In this document: positions 35,762 to 44,964 of the stretch, piece by piece | Position numbering within the stretch: position 1 is the stretch's first letter | How the letters are laid out: every line of letters starts with the position of its first letter | Position numbers and translations under genes: made by a program | Notes under the pieces: model-generated | Databases searched by the model: none | What the model saw: the letters and a program-made list of their open reading frames with translations, nothing else | What the model was told of the DNA's origin: nothing | From: an uncultured Pelagibacteraceae bacterium | Lineage (GTDB): Bacteria > Pseudomonadota > Alphaproteobacteria > Pelagibacterales > Pelagibacteraceae | Length of the DNA: 64,000 nt | NCBI GenBank assembly: GCA_902570505.1 | Contig: CACFYR010000001.1 | Span: 62,001-126,000 of the forward strand | Reading direction: 5' to 3'

Positions 35762-36426
35762 AAATGGTTTTTCTTTAAACTAGATTTTAAAAATGATTTA
35801 TGAAGAGCAATTTCTTCATCAGTTATAACAACAATTTTTTTTGAGTATTTTCCTGATATATTTGTATTATCATTTTTTTTTAAACCCTCTTGATTTTTAA
35901 AATTTAATGACGGCTCTTTTTGATCTAATAAATTTATATATACTTTTGACAATAATTCACAGTCTAGTAAAGCGGTATGTTTATCTCTCTTTGAATTATC
36001 TATTCTGTATCTTTTGCAAAGAGCATCTAAACTTGCTGGAGAACCAGGAAATTTTTTTCTAGCTATATCGAGTGTATCTATAACGTTTTTTTTGTCAATT
36101 TTATCATATCCTGCTATAGATAATTCGTTATTAATATGAGAGATATCAAACTCAGCATTGTGAATTACAATTTTTTTTCCTTCGATAAATTTTAAAAAAT
36201 CATCTGCTACATCCTTAAAAATATTTTTATCTGACAAAAACTCATCTGTGTAACCGTGTACTTTAAGCGCACTTTCAGAAACTTTTCTTTGAGGATTTAA
36301 ATAGCAGTGAAATGTTTTTTTCGTAGGAATTAAATCATCTAGCTCGATACAACCAATTTCAACAATTCTATGTCCATCTTTTACATTAAGTCCTGTTGTT
36401 TCAGTATCTAAAATTACTTCAATCAT
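35758..36426 (-). CDS. dnaQ: DNA polymerase III epsilon subunit (proofreading exonuclease)
   Basis: 222 aa. ILDTETTGLNVKDGHRIVEIGCIE (5-28) is ExoI with the metal Asp and Glu, IHNAEFDISHINNEL is ExoII, and DKHTALLDCELLSKVY is ExoIII with the general-base His. The C-terminus (about 175-222) is a short tail, presumably binding the polymerase subunit. Overlaps coaE by eight bases. Confidence 0.95.
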   Translation of the reverse strand: MIEVILDTETTGLNVKDGHRIVEIGCIELDDLIPTKKTFHCYLNPQRKVSESALKVHGYTDEFLSDKNIFKDVADDFLKFIEGKKIVIHNAEFDISHINNELSIAGYDKIDKKNVIDTLDIARKKFPGSPASLDALCKRYRIDNSKRDKHTALLDCELLSKVYINLLDQKEPSLNFKNQEGLKKNDNTNISGKYSKKIVVITDEEIALHKSFLKSSLKKNHF

Positions 36427-37006
36427 ATTTATCTAATTTTTTCTTAATTTCAGAAATGCTCTTTTTTAAAGAAACTTTGTTAAAATCATTTTTTATCACA
36501 AATTTACATTTTTTTTTTTTTAATTTTGAAGCAATTTGATTTTTTTTAATTAAATTAAATAGTTTTTTATTAAAATTTGGTCTTTTTTCTAATCTTTTTA
36601 GTATTTCTTTTTTTTTAGTTTCTACAAATATTAATATTAAATTTTTAGTTGAAATTTTATTTTCTATTAAAAGCGGTATATCTAGTACTACATTTTTTTT
36701 ATTTTTATTTTTATTTAAAAATAATTTTAGATTTTTACTCACATATGGGTGTACAACTTTTCCTATCTTTTTTAAATTTGCGCCGTTTTTTAGTATAAGT
36801 TTTGATAATTCATTCTTGCTTATAGGAAATTTGGTTATTTGTTTTGGAAATTTTTTTTTTAATTTTAAAAAACACCTGTAATTTTTTTTATATATCTTTT
36901 TAATTTCTTTATCTGCATTAAAAACTGGGTAATTAAATTTTCTTGATATGTAAGTTTTTCCCGAACCTATATCTCCTACAATCCCTATTTCCATTTTATT
37001 TGACAA
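36419..37006 (-). CDS. coaE: Dephospho-CoA kinase
   Basis: 195 aa. GIVGDIGSGKTYIS is the P-loop (about 8-21); VVLDIPLLIENK is the substrate-binding region and RLEKRP the lid. Last step of coenzyme A synthesis. Either the ATG at 37006 or the one at 36994 could start; the latter gives a more typical MEIGIVGDIG. Extremely rich in Lys, Asn and Ile. Part of the overlapping run ppsR-maf-small ORF-aroE-coaE-dnaQ. Confidence 0.9.
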   Translation of the reverse strand: MSNKMEIGIVGDIGSGKTYISRKFNYPVFNADKEIKKIYKKNYRCFLKLKKKFPKQITKFPISKNELSKLILKNGANLKKIGKVVHPYVSKNLKLFLNKNKNKKNVVLDIPLLIENKISTKNLILIFVETKKKEILKRLEKRPNFNKKLFNLIKKNQIASKLKKKKCKFVIKNDFNKVSLKKSISEIKKKLDKYD

Positions 37007-37787
37007 TGTTTAATGTTTCTTCATCAATATCTGGCATAATTTCGTGCCAGAGAGTAAAAGATTGGTGAGCTTGGTAAATAAACATCATTTTTCCATTTAC
37101 AGTTCTGTGAAAATTTTTTTTTGCATTTTTAAGAAATTCTGTTTCTGGAGGATTATAAATAACATCATAAAAAAATTTTTCATTTTCAAGATTTTCAAAA
37201 TTTATATCAATGTTATCATTTTTATTTAAACCCAAGCTTGTAGCATTAACAATTATATCAAATTTACACTCGTCATTCCATTCTAGAACTTTAACATTTT
37301 TAAACTTATTTCTAATTAATTCGGCCTTTTTTTTTGTTCTATTTTTTAAATATATTTCTTTTATTTGAAGATTGTTTAATGCAAAAACTATCGATGGAAC
37401 TACACCACCAGATCCAAGTATTAAAGCAGTTTTTCCTTGAATGTCATAGTTTATTTTTCTTAGGGATAATTCAAAACCTGCAATATCTGTGTTATGGCCT
37501 ATAATTTTTTCCCCTTTTTTATAAACTGTATTTACAGACTCGGTTTGTTCCGCTTCTGGGCTTAAAAAGTCTAAATATTTAATTATTTCTTTTTTATAAG
37601 GGGTTGTAACATTTAAACCGAAAATTTTATTTTCTCTTACACTCTTAACAATTTGGGGCAGGTCATTTAATTCTACACTTTTCTTGTCATAATGAGCGGT
37701 AATTTTATTTTTTTTGATCCAATGGTTATGTAGCTCCGGTGATAAAGAGTGGTCTATCGGTTTTCCAATCACTAATAATTTTTTCAT
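36996..37787 (-). CDS. aroE: Shikimate dehydrogenase
   Basis: 263 aa. VIGKPIDHSLSPELHN (5-20), LNVTTPYKKEI with the catalytic Lys (around 58-68), VNTVYKKGEKIIGHNTDIAGF (about 84-104) and the NADP-binding ALILGSGGVVPSIVFAL. Reduces 3-dehydroshikimate on the way to aromatic amino acids. Its ATG overlaps the stop of the 49-aa gene upstream (ATGA). Confidence 0.95.
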   Translation of the reverse strand: MKKLLVIGKPIDHSLSPELHNHWIKKNKITAHYDKKSVELNDLPQIVKSVRENKIFGLNVTTPYKKEIIKYLDFLSPEAEQTESVNTVYKKGEKIIGHNTDIAGFELSLRKINYDIQGKTALILGSGGVVPSIVFALNNLQIKEIYLKNRTKKKAELIRNKFKNVKVLEWNDECKFDIIVNATSLGLNKNDNIDINFENLENEKFFYDVIYNPPETEFLKNAKKNFHRTVNGKMMFIYQAHQSFTLWHEIMPDIDEETLNIVK

Positions 37788-37933
37788 TTTCTTTTTCTTG
37801 ATAACTTATTGATTAAAAACAAAGCTATGCCTGTTAATAAAGCAAATACCTCTAAAGCATGTCCAGAATTTCCTAAAGTCATATGAATGATAAAAAAAAT
37901 TATACATACCACAAACCAAATTAAAATTAACAT
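37784..37933 (-). CDS. Small hydrophobic protein between maf and aroE
   Basis: 49 aa: a hydrophobic N-terminal helix (LILIWFVVCIIFFIIHMTLG), a short GNSGHALEV loop, a second helix (FALLTGIALFLI) and a basic tail KLSRKRK, so a two-span inner-membrane protein with K/R inside. Start and stop each overlap a neighbouring gene (maf by seven bases, aroE by ATGA), which strongly suggests a real, translationally coupled gene. Function unknown. Confidence 0.65.
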   Translation of the reverse strand: MLILIWFVVCIIFFIIHMTLGNSGHALEVFALLTGIALFLINKLSRKRK

Positions 37934-38514
37934 TTAAAATCTCTTAAATAATTCTTTAACATTAATATTGGTAGACCCATAATAGTGCTTTTATCTCCCT
38001 CAATTTTTTCAAAAAGATTTCTTCCTGGCCCTTCAATTTGATAAACATTATAAGCATACAATTTCTCATCAGGAATTTCACTTAAATAGGATGAAAGTTG
38101 TTCTTCACTAAATTTTTTCATAGTTAATTGGGCTTTATCTGTGTAATTCCAAATCATAGCACCATTCATAGATAAACATATTGAGCTTATTAAGTAATGT
38201 TTATTACCATTTAATAATTTTAGAATTCTCAATGCATCCTTTCTATCAATAGGTTTTGATATAAGTTTACCATTTAAATCAATTACGCTATCAGCGCCCA
38301 ACACAAGCTGATTTTCTTTTATCTGGCTTACTTTATTTGCTTTAAGTTCTGCTAAATTTTTTGAAATTATTTCAGGGTTAGCTCCTCTTGCCAGAAGATT
38401 ATCTTTAACAGGATCCTCATCGATGTTAGAATGTACTACACTACATTTAATATCATTTTTTTCTAAAATAAATTTTCTTACCTTGCTTTTTGATGCTAAT
38501 ATTATTTTATACAT
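37927..38514 (-). CDS. maf: Maf-like nucleotide pyrophosphatase
   Basis: 195 aa. ILASKSKVRKFILEKN (5-20) and VLGADSVIDLNGKLISKPIDRKDALRIL (about 66-93) are the signature segments of the Maf/HAM1-related family, which hydrolyses non-canonical nucleoside triphosphates. NIDEDPVKDNLLARG also fits. It overlaps ppsR by eight bases and the small hydrophobic gene by seven. Confidence 0.93.
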   Translation of the reverse strand: MYKIILASKSKVRKFILEKNDIKCSVVHSNIDEDPVKDNLLARGANPEIISKNLAELKANKVSQIKENQLVLGADSVIDLNGKLISKPIDRKDALRILKLLNGNKHYLISSICLSMNGAMIWNYTDKAQLTMKKFSEEQLSSYLSEIPDEKLYAYNVYQIEGPGRNLFEKIEGDKSTIMGLPILMLKNYLRDFKC

Positions 38515-39328
38515 TTTTATTTTTTATTTCATGAATTTTAATTATTGATGCTGCGGTCTCCTCAACTGATTTCCTGGTGACATCAATTACTGGCCAGTTA
38601 TATTTTTTAAATGTTTTTTTTGCTTGTTTTACCTCTTCTGTTATTTTTTTTAAGTTTGTGTAATCATTTTTTTCGTTTTCTCTAAGAGACTTTAAACGAT
38701 TTTTACGTAAATCAATTAACCTCTCCGGATCTGTTGTTAAACCTACCACACACAATTTTTTATTATTTTTAAGTGATTTAGGTACTGAGTTTTCATTAAT
38801 AAGAGGTATGTTTGTAGTTTTGTAACCTCTGTTTGCAAGATATATAGATGTGGGGGTTTTGCTGGTCCGGCTTACACCTAAAATAACTATATCTGATTGC
38901 TCGATGTCATTAAGATCTTTCCCATCGTCATGTTTCATAGTGAACTGAATAGCTTCAACTCTATCATAATACTCATCATTTAATTTATGTTGTCTGCTTG
39001 GTATACTTAAAGATTTTTGATTAAGATCTTTGGAAAATTTTGCTATTAGTTCACCCAAAACACCGTAGCAGGGAATATTATTTTTCTTTGAACTATTAAC
39101 AAGTAATTTATTTAAATTATCATCTACAAGTGTGAATAATATCATTGGTTTACCATGAGTAGATGCGTCCTTAATAATCTGATTAATTTGGTTTTCTGTT
39201 CTTGTAAACGAGTAGTGATGAACTTTGTACTTAAACTTTGTAAACTGAGATCTTAAAGCTGTAAATATTCTGTCTATGGTTTCACCCGTTGAATCAGAAA
39301 CAAGGTATATTTGATAGGGTTCATTCAT
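38507..39328 (-). CDS. ppsR: PEP synthase / PPDK regulatory protein (kinase-pyrophosphorylase)
   Basis: 273 aa. IYLVSDSTGETIDRIFTALRSQF (7-29) and LGVSRTSKTPTSIYLANRGYKTTNIPL (about 150-176, with a P-loop-like GVSRTSKT) are diagnostic of the DUF299 family, which phosphorylates and dephosphorylates phosphoenolpyruvate synthase or pyruvate phosphate dikinase. In alphaproteobacteria this gene is the usual left neighbour of the origin-side spacer next to hemE. Confidence 0.93.
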   Translation of the reverse strand: MNEPYQIYLVSDSTGETIDRIFTALRSQFTKFKYKVHHYSFTRTENQINQIIKDASTHGKPMILFTLVDDNLNKLLVNSSKKNNIPCYGVLGELIAKFSKDLNQKSLSIPSRQHKLNDEYYDRVEAIQFTMKHDDGKDLNDIEQSDIVILGVSRTSKTPTSIYLANRGYKTTNIPLINENSVPKSLKNNKKLCVVGLTTDPERLIDLRKNRLKSLRENEKNDYTNLKKITEEVKQAKKTFKKYNWPVIDVTRKSVEETAASIIKIHEIKNKNV

Positions 39329-39609
39329 GTATAAGTATGTATAAAAATGAGATTATACTTAGTTATATAACCTCAGGTTTAATTAATAAATAAATTTAGT
39401 CACATATTATATTTAATTAACAATTTTAATATCCAAGCAATATAATATTAACAAAGTTATAAGAATTTAATATTGTTAAAAAAGCTATGTTTTTTGACCT
39501 TTTAACCTATTTTTAAATATGAACAAAAAGTTTATAATTATGTATAAAATTTAATTAACGTTAATCACATAGCAATAAGAATATACAAAGATAATCTATA
39601 TATATATTT
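39329..39609. other. Probable chromosomal replication origin (oriC) spacer
   Basis: 281 bases between divergent ppsR and hemE, one of the longest gene-free stretches here. In Caulobacter and Rickettsia the origin lies in the corresponding hemE-adjacent spacer. The sequence is almost pure A/T, with two DnaA-box-like 9-mers TTAGTCACA (39396-39404) and TTAATCACA (39561-39569), each two mismatches from TTATCCACA, a perfect palindrome ATTAACGTTAAT (39554-39565), and one TTAA-N7-TTAA. No exact DnaA box is visible. The position argument is stronger than the motif argument. The hemE and ppsR promoters must also lie here. Confidence 0.55.
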
Positions 39610-40614
39610 ATGTTAGATAAAATTAGAAAGATAATTATTAATCAAGATTCAAAAATAAATGCAATTTGGTTGATGAGACAGGCTGGTAGATATTTACCAG
39701 AATTTAGAGAAATAAGAAAAAAAAATCCTAACTTTATTGAATTATGTTTAAATAAAAAATTAGTCCCTGAGATAACTTTACAACCACTTAAAAGATTTGA
39801 ATTGGATGGGGCAATAATATTCTCAGATATATTAATGGTACCATATGGAATGGGTCAAAAAGTTGAGTTTAAAAAAGATTTTGGACCAATTTTAGGTGAA
39901 CTCGATGATAAAAAGTTAAGAACTGAAAATAAATTTACTTTTGAAAATAATCTTAAACCTGTTTATGAGTCGATGAAACTTTTATCCAATCAACTAATTG
40001 GTAGCCCAAAATCTTTAATAGGTTTCGTTGGCGCACCATGGACTATCTTGGTTTATATGCTTAACAGACAGTCACCAAAAAAAAAGATTCCCAATGAAAT
40101 AATCTACGAATATAAAAATATAAATGATTTATTATCAATAGTAATTAAGTACATAAAACTTCATATTTCCCTACAAGTAAACTCTGGTGCTCAAATAATA
40201 CAAATTTTTGATAGTTGGGCCGGGTTAGTAGATGAAAAATATATTAATAAATTTATATATGAGCCAACAAAAGAATTGGTTCAATTTACACAGAATTTAG
40301 GTGTACCAGTTATATGCTTTCCTCGTGAAATCAAAGATTATAAAAAATATGTATCAGAAGTTAAACCTTCAGTAATAAATATAGATTATAATATTAATCC
40401 AAAAAATATTTCGAACACTATTAATATTCCAGTACAAGGAGGTTTAAACCCTTCAATTTTACTTTCCGATAAAGAAGAAATTAAAAAGGAAGCTGGAAAT
40501 TTACTTGAAATATTTAAAAACCATCCTTACATCTTTAATCTCGGTCATGGCGTGCTTCCACAAACAGATCCCAATATGGTAGAATATTTAGTAAAATTTG
40601 TAAAAGATAAATAA
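39610..40614 (+). CDS. hemE: Uroporphyrinogen decarboxylase
   Basis: 334 aa. AIWLMRQAGRYLPEFREIR (about 18-36) is the signature with substrate-binding Arg; the catalytic Asp lies in GAIIFSDILMVPYGMG; GFVGAPWTI and NLGHGVLPQTDP near the end complete the barrel. Converts uroporphyrinogen III to coproporphyrinogen III. Overlaps hemH by one base (TAATG). First rightward gene from the proposed origin. Confidence 0.97.
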   Translation: MLDKIRKIIINQDSKINAIWLMRQAGRYLPEFREIRKKNPNFIELCLNKKLVPEITLQPLKRFELDGAIIFSDILMVPYGMGQKVEFKKDFGPILGELDDKKLRTENKFTFENNLKPVYESMKLLSNQLIGSPKSLIGFVGAPWTILVYMLNRQSPKKKIPNEIIYEYKNINDLLSIVIKYIKLHISLQVNSGAQIIQIFDSWAGLVDEKYINKFIYEPTKELVQFTQNLGVPVICFPREIKDYKKYVSEVKPSVINIDYNINPKNISNTINIPVQGGLNPSILLSDKEEIKKEAGNLLEIFKNHPYIFNLGHGVLPQTDPNMVEYLVKFVKDK

Positions 40615-41609
40615 TGAAAAAAGATCATCCAGAAATAAGATTTGGAAAAACAGGAGTATTAATAATAAATCTAGGGACTCCAAACTCTACAAGTTGGTTA
40701 GATATAAGAAAATATTTAAAAGAATTTCTATCTGATAGAAGAGTAATAGAGGTAAATCCATTTTTGTGGCAAATAATTTTGAACTTATTTATTCTGACTT
40801 TCAGACCATCAAAAACCGCAAAAGCCTATAAAAAAATTTGGATGAAAGACAAAAACATGTCACCACTAAGATATTATACTGAGATGCAATCTATCAAATT
40901 AGATAAAAAAATTGGAAATGAAAAACTATTAGTAGATTATGCAATGAGGTATGGTCAACCTAGTATTAGAAGTAAGATAGCAGATTTAAAAGACAAAGGA
41001 TGTGAGAACCTTGTAATTTTACCTCTTTATCCGCAATATGCAGCAGCAACCACTGCAACTGTTTGTGATGAGGTATATAGATCACTATCTAATATGAGAT
41101 GGCAACCTAGTTTACAAATAATACCTCACTACGAGTCTGATCCGCTTTATATAAAAGCTATTAGTAATTCTATCGAATATAAATTAAAACAAATTAACTG
41201 GAAACCTGATTTAATAATAGCGTCATATCATGGTATACCTAAAAAATATTTTGAAAAAGGAGATCCATATCATTGCTATTGTCACAAGACTACCAGGTTA
41301 ATTAATGAAAACACGAGTTCAAACATACCTATAATGACAACTTTTCAATCTAGATTTGGTCCCCAAGAGTGGCTTCAACCTTATACTGACAAAACTTTAG
41401 AGAAACTACCTAAAGAAGGTAAAAAAAACATTTTAGTAATATGCCCAGGATTCGCATCAGATTGTGTTGAAACCTTAGAAGAGATATCAATGGAGGGGAA
41501 AACTACATTTATTGAAGAAGGAGGAGAAAATTTTGATTTCATTCCCTGTCTAAATGATAGCGAAGAACATATTGATTTATTCTCACATTTAGTGAAAAGA
41601 TACGTTTAA
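40614..41609 (+). CDS. hemH: Ferrochelatase
   Basis: 331 aa. GVLIINLGTP (14-23), YRKIW-like AYKKIWMKDKNMSPLRYYT, YPQYAAATTAT, and IASYHGIPKKYFEKGDPYHCYCHKT (about 202-226) with the iron-binding His. CPGFASDCVETLEEI near the C-terminus is also conserved. Inserts iron into protoporphyrin IX. Followed after three bases by hemJ. Confidence 0.96.
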   Translation: MKKDHPEIRFGKTGVLIINLGTPNSTSWLDIRKYLKEFLSDRRVIEVNPFLWQIILNLFILTFRPSKTAKAYKKIWMKDKNMSPLRYYTEMQSIKLDKKIGNEKLLVDYAMRYGQPSIRSKIADLKDKGCENLVILPLYPQYAAATTATVCDEVYRSLSNMRWQPSLQIIPHYESDPLYIKAISNSIEYKLKQINWKPDLIIASYHGIPKKYFEKGDPYHCYCHKTTRLINENTSSNIPIMTTFQSRFGPQEWLQPYTDKTLEKLPKEGKKNILVICPGFASDCVETLEEISMEGKTTFIEEGGENFDFIPCLNDSEEHIDLFSHLVKRYV

Positions 41610-41612
41610 TTT

Positions 41613-42044
41613 ATGGATTCATATTTAATTTATAAGTCATTGCATTTAATTTCAGTTATTTCTTGGATGGCTGGACTACTATATTTGCCAAGAATATTTG
41701 TTTATCATTCAGAAAATAACGAAACGCAATCTGTGTCTGAAATTTTTAAAACAATGGAGAGGAAACTTTATTTTTTCATTATGTATCCAGCAATGATACT
41801 ATCATGGATATTTGCTTTAATAATGTTACATAAAAATTCATCCTTATTATCAGCTGGATGGATGCATATGAAAATTTTTTTAGTAGTCTTTCTTACGATT
41901 TATCATTTTTATTTGGGGTCGTGTTTGAAACAATTTAAAAATGATAACAATTCTAAAAGTTCCAAATTTTTCAGGATAACTAATGAAATACCTACTATAT
42001 TACTAATTTTAATAGTTTTTTTAGCTATTTTAAAGCCGTTCTAG
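41613..42044 (+). CDS. hemJ: Protoporphyrinogen IX oxidase HemJ
   Basis: 143-aa integral membrane protein with four helices. LIYKSLHLISVISWMAGLLYLPRIFVYH (about 4-31) carries the conserved His and the WMAGLLYLPR signature; GWMHMKIFLVVFLTIYH is the second conserved region. HemJ is the oxygen-independent alternative to HemG/HemY, and its place right after hemE-hemH completes late heme synthesis. Confidence 0.93.
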   Translation: MDSYLIYKSLHLISVISWMAGLLYLPRIFVYHSENNETQSVSEIFKTMERKLYFFIMYPAMILSWIFALIMLHKNSSLLSAGWMHMKIFLVVFLTIYHFYLGSCLKQFKNDNNSKSSKFFRITNEIPTILLILIVFLAILKPF

Positions 42045-42046
42045 AC

Positions 42047-42074
42047 TTGAAATTATATTAACAGTATATATATT
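42047..42074 (+). promoter_or_regulatory. Sigma-70-type promoter for rho
   Basis: TTGAAA (42047-42052), 16-base spacer, TATATT (42069-42074), then 28 bases to the rho ATG at 42103. The -35 begins just after the hemJ stop codon (42042-42044), so rho can be expressed independently of the heme genes. Confidence 0.5.
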
Positions 42075-42102
42075 ATAACAATCTAACAAATAATCCCACA
42101 TT

Positions 42103-43374
42103 ATGAACATACAAGAATTAAAAAGCAAAACATCTGAAAACCTTATATCGGAAGCTGAAAATCTGGGTATAGAAAACGCAAGTACTTTAAGAAGACAAGA
42201 AATATATTTTGCAATTTTAAAAAAGCTTGCTGAAAAAGGGGAGGAAATCACAGGAGGCGGAGTATTACAATTACTTCAAGATGGTTTTGGTTTTTTAAGG
42301 GCAATGGAGTCTAATTATCTCCCGGGAGCAGATGATATTTATGTTAGTCCAAGTCAAATCAGAAGATTTGGTTTAAGGACCGGGGATAGTGTTGAGGGAC
42401 CAATTAGAGCACCAAAAGAAGGTGAAAGGTATTTTGCATTATTACAAGTAAGTAAAATAAATTTTAGCGAACCGCAAAATACAAAGCACAAAATCGCTTT
42501 TGATAATTTAACCCCTTTGTATCCAAACAAACAATTGGTTATGGAAGTAGAAACAACTAAAATTGAGAAAAAACCTGATCTTACTCCAAGATTAATAGAC
42601 CTCGTAAGTCCAATTGGAAAAGGACAAAGATCATTGATTATATCTCCACCTAAAGCAGGAAAAACAATGATACTGCAAAGCATTGCAAATTCAATCACTG
42701 CTAATCACCCAGAGTGCTACTTAATGGTTCTACTAATTGATGAAAGACCTGAAGAAGTTACGGATATGCAAAGGACTGTTAAAGGAGAGGTTATAAGTTC
42801 AACTTTTGATGAACCTGCTCAGAGACACGTAGCTGTAGCAGAAATGGTTATTGAAAAAGCTAAAAGATTGACTGAACATAAGAAAGATGTTGTGATCTTG
42901 CTTGACTCAATTACAAGATTAGGCAGAGCTTATAATGCTGTTGTTCCAAGCTCAGGAAAAGTTTTAACTGGAGGTGTAGACGCTAATGCACTTCAAAGAC
43001 CTAAAAGATTTTTTGGTGCAGCAAGAAATATAGAGGAAGGTGGATCCTTAACCATAATAGCAACTGCACTGATAGACACTGGAAGTAGAATGGATGAGGT
43101 AATATTTGAGGAGTTTAAGGGAACTGGTAACAGTGAAACTATTTTAGATAGAAAGATATCAGAAAAAAGAATATTCCCAGCAATGGATATAACTAAATCT
43201 GGAACAAGGAGAGAGGAGTTAATTTTCGATAAAAATGACCTTCAAAAAATGAATGTATTAAGAAGAATAATTGCTCCAATGGGCCCAATGGATGCTATAG
43301 ACTTTGTTAATTCGAAGTTAAAGAATACTAAAAATAATGCAGAATTTTTCAATTCAATGAACAAGCCGTCATAG
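42103..43374 (+). CDS. rho: Transcription termination factor Rho
   Basis: 423 aa. N-terminal helical domain, then the RNA-binding cold-shock-like part [38 protein letters not shown] (about 59-96). The ATPase has Walker [11 protein letters not shown] (about 184-193) and [16 protein letters not shown] (Walker B). [23 protein letters not shown]-type sequence is the Q/R-loop region. In this genome, where many convergent genes overlap by four bases, Rho must do much of the termination. Confidence 0.97.
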   Translation: MNIQELKSKTSENLISEAENLGIENASTLRRQEIYFAILKKLAEKGEEITGGGVLQLLQDGFGFLRAMESNYLPGADDIYVSPSQIRRFGLRTGDSVEGPIRAPKEGERYFALLQVSKINFSEPQNTKHKIAFDNLTPLYPNKQLVMEVETTKIEKKPDLTPRLIDLVSPIGKGQRSLIISPPKAGKTMILQSIANSITANHPECYLMVLLIDERPEEVTDMQRTVKGEVISSTFDEPAQRHVAVAEMVIEKAKRLTEHKKDVVILLDSITRLGRAYNAVVPSSGKVLTGGVDANALQRPKRFFGAARNIEEGGSLTIIATALIDTGSRMDEVIFEEFKGTGNSETILDRKISEKRIFPAMDITKSGTRREELIFDKNDLQKMNVLRRIIAPMGPMDAIDFVNSKLKNTKNNAEFFNSMNKPS

Positions 43375-43399
43375 AAACTACATCCATCTAAAACTTAAA

Positions 43400-44950
43400 A
43401 TGGATTTACATAAAGAAATAGAAAAAGTTCATTACAATATTAAGGCCGGACACTTTCAAAATGCGCTTAAAAAATGTAATGCACTTATTAAAAATTTTCC
43501 TGAAAATACTTATTTATATAATTTAGGTGGATTGATATTACAGCAATTAAAGAGATTAAAGCCATCCATTGAGTATTTTCAAAAAGCCATAAGTTTGGAC
43601 TCAAAAAATATTTATGCAAAAAATAATCTTGCAAACTCCTTTAAATATGTTTCCAAATTTGACTTATCTGAAAAACTTTATTTAGAAGCGCTAGATGCTG
43701 ATCCAAATTATATTAAATGTCTTAACAACTACGGAAATTTAAAACAACAACTTTATGATTATAAATCTGCTGTTGAGTTATATAATAAAGCCATATCTTT
43801 AGAACCTAATAATATTGATTTACTTTTAAGTTTAGCTAGTTGTTATCAATATATGGGTAATGTTGAGGATATGAAAAAAACTATTTTCAAAGTATTAAAT
43901 CTAAATCCAGAAAATATGTCAGCACATAAAACTTTAAGTGGAATAATAAATTATGGTGAGGATAAAGAGCATCTTAATACAATGGAAAAACTCTCTGAAA
44001 AAAAAGATTTAAAAGATCCCCAAAAAATTGATCTTTATTTTGCGCTTGGAAAAGCCTATGAAGATTTAAAAGACTATGAGAAATCATTTAAATATCTAAA
44101 CGAAGCAAACAAAGTCCAAAAAAAAAAAATTGATTATCATTTTAAAAATGACAAGGATCAGTTTAATCAAATTCAAAGTGTATTTAACAAATTAGAATTT
44201 CCAATTATAAATTATCGAGAAGGTAACAAAAAAATAATATTTATAGTAGGGATGCCTAGATCTGGTACAACTTTAGTTGAGCAAATTATTGCTTCTCATA
44301 ACGAAGTAAGAGGTGCTGGAGAATTGGATTATTTATTAAGGTCAATAAAAGAAAATATATTTGAAAATAACACTTTAAGCAAAAGGAGAATTGAAGAGGA
44401 GATATTTCTAGAAAGCTCAAAGATCGCTGATGATTATAATAAACTTCTAGGATTTCATAAATTTGAGGAAAGAATTATTACAGATAAAGCTCCTCATAAT
44501 TTCAAATGGTTAGGTGTAATCAAACTTTTTTTCAAAGAGGCAAAAATTATTCATTGCACAAGAAACCCAAAGGATATTTGTCTATCAATTTTTAAGAATT
44601 TTTTTTCTTCACCAGAAATGGAATGGAGTTCTTCTCAAACGGATATAGCTAACTTTTATAATCTTTATAAACAAACAATGGAATTCTGGAATAAAATTAT
44701 GGGCAATTCTATTTATAATATTAAATATGAAAGTTTAATAAAAGATCAAGAAAAAGAAGTGCGTAGTCTATTAAAATTTTGTGATTTAGATTTTGATCCA
44801 CGATGCCTAAATCATCACAAATCAAAAAAAACTCCAATAAGAACTGTGAGTGTCAATCAAGCAAGAAAACCTATTTATTCAAGTTCAATAAATAAAAATC
44901 AATTTTATGAAAAAAATCTTAATGAAATGTTTAGTCTATTAGATAATTAA
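43400..44950 (+). CDS. TPR-repeat sulfotransferase, copy 1
   Basis: 516 aa. Residues about 1-250 are tetratricopeptide repeats (for example NTYLYNLGGLILQQLKRLKPSIEYFQKAISLDSKN). The C-terminal half is a sulfotransferase: IIFIVGMPRSGTTLVEQIIASH near 277-297 (PAPS 5'-phosphate loop), then GAGELDYL, and IIHCTRNPKDICLSIFKNFF near 383-402 (3'-phosphate motif). Such fusions resemble tyrosylprotein sulfotransferases; the TPR part should bind a protein or glycan acceptor. No signal or membrane helix. The next gene is a paralogue 14 bases on. Confidence 0.88.
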   Translation: MDLHKEIEKVHYNIKAGHFQNALKKCNALIKNFPENTYLYNLGGLILQQLKRLKPSIEYFQKAISLDSKNIYAKNNLANSFKYVSKFDLSEKLYLEALDADPNYIKCLNNYGNLKQQLYDYKSAVELYNKAISLEPNNIDLLLSLASCYQYMGNVEDMKKTIFKVLNLNPENMSAHKTLSGIINYGEDKEHLNTMEKLSEKKDLKDPQKIDLYFALGKAYEDLKDYEKSFKYLNEANKVQKKKIDYHFKNDKDQFNQIQSVFNKLEFPIINYREGNKKIIFIVGMPRSGTTLVEQIIASHNEVRGAGELDYLLRSIKENIFENNTLSKRRIEEEIFLESSKIADDYNKLLGFHKFEERIITDKAPHNFKWLGVIKLFFKEAKIIHCTRNPKDICLSIFKNFFSSPEMEWSSSQTDIANFYNLYKQTMEFWNKIMGNSIYNIKYESLIKDQEKEVRSLLKFCDLDFDPRCLNHHKSKKTPIRTVSVNQARKPIYSSSINKNQFYEKNLNEMFSLLDN

Positions 44951-44964
44951 AAATATAAATATCT

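Noticed and set aside
39502-39516. TTAA-N7-TTAA in the origin spacer, as in CtrA sites of Caulobacter
   Set aside because: Such a pattern is expected often by chance in sequence this A/T-rich, and the trailing C of the consensus is missing. Mentioned only as context.
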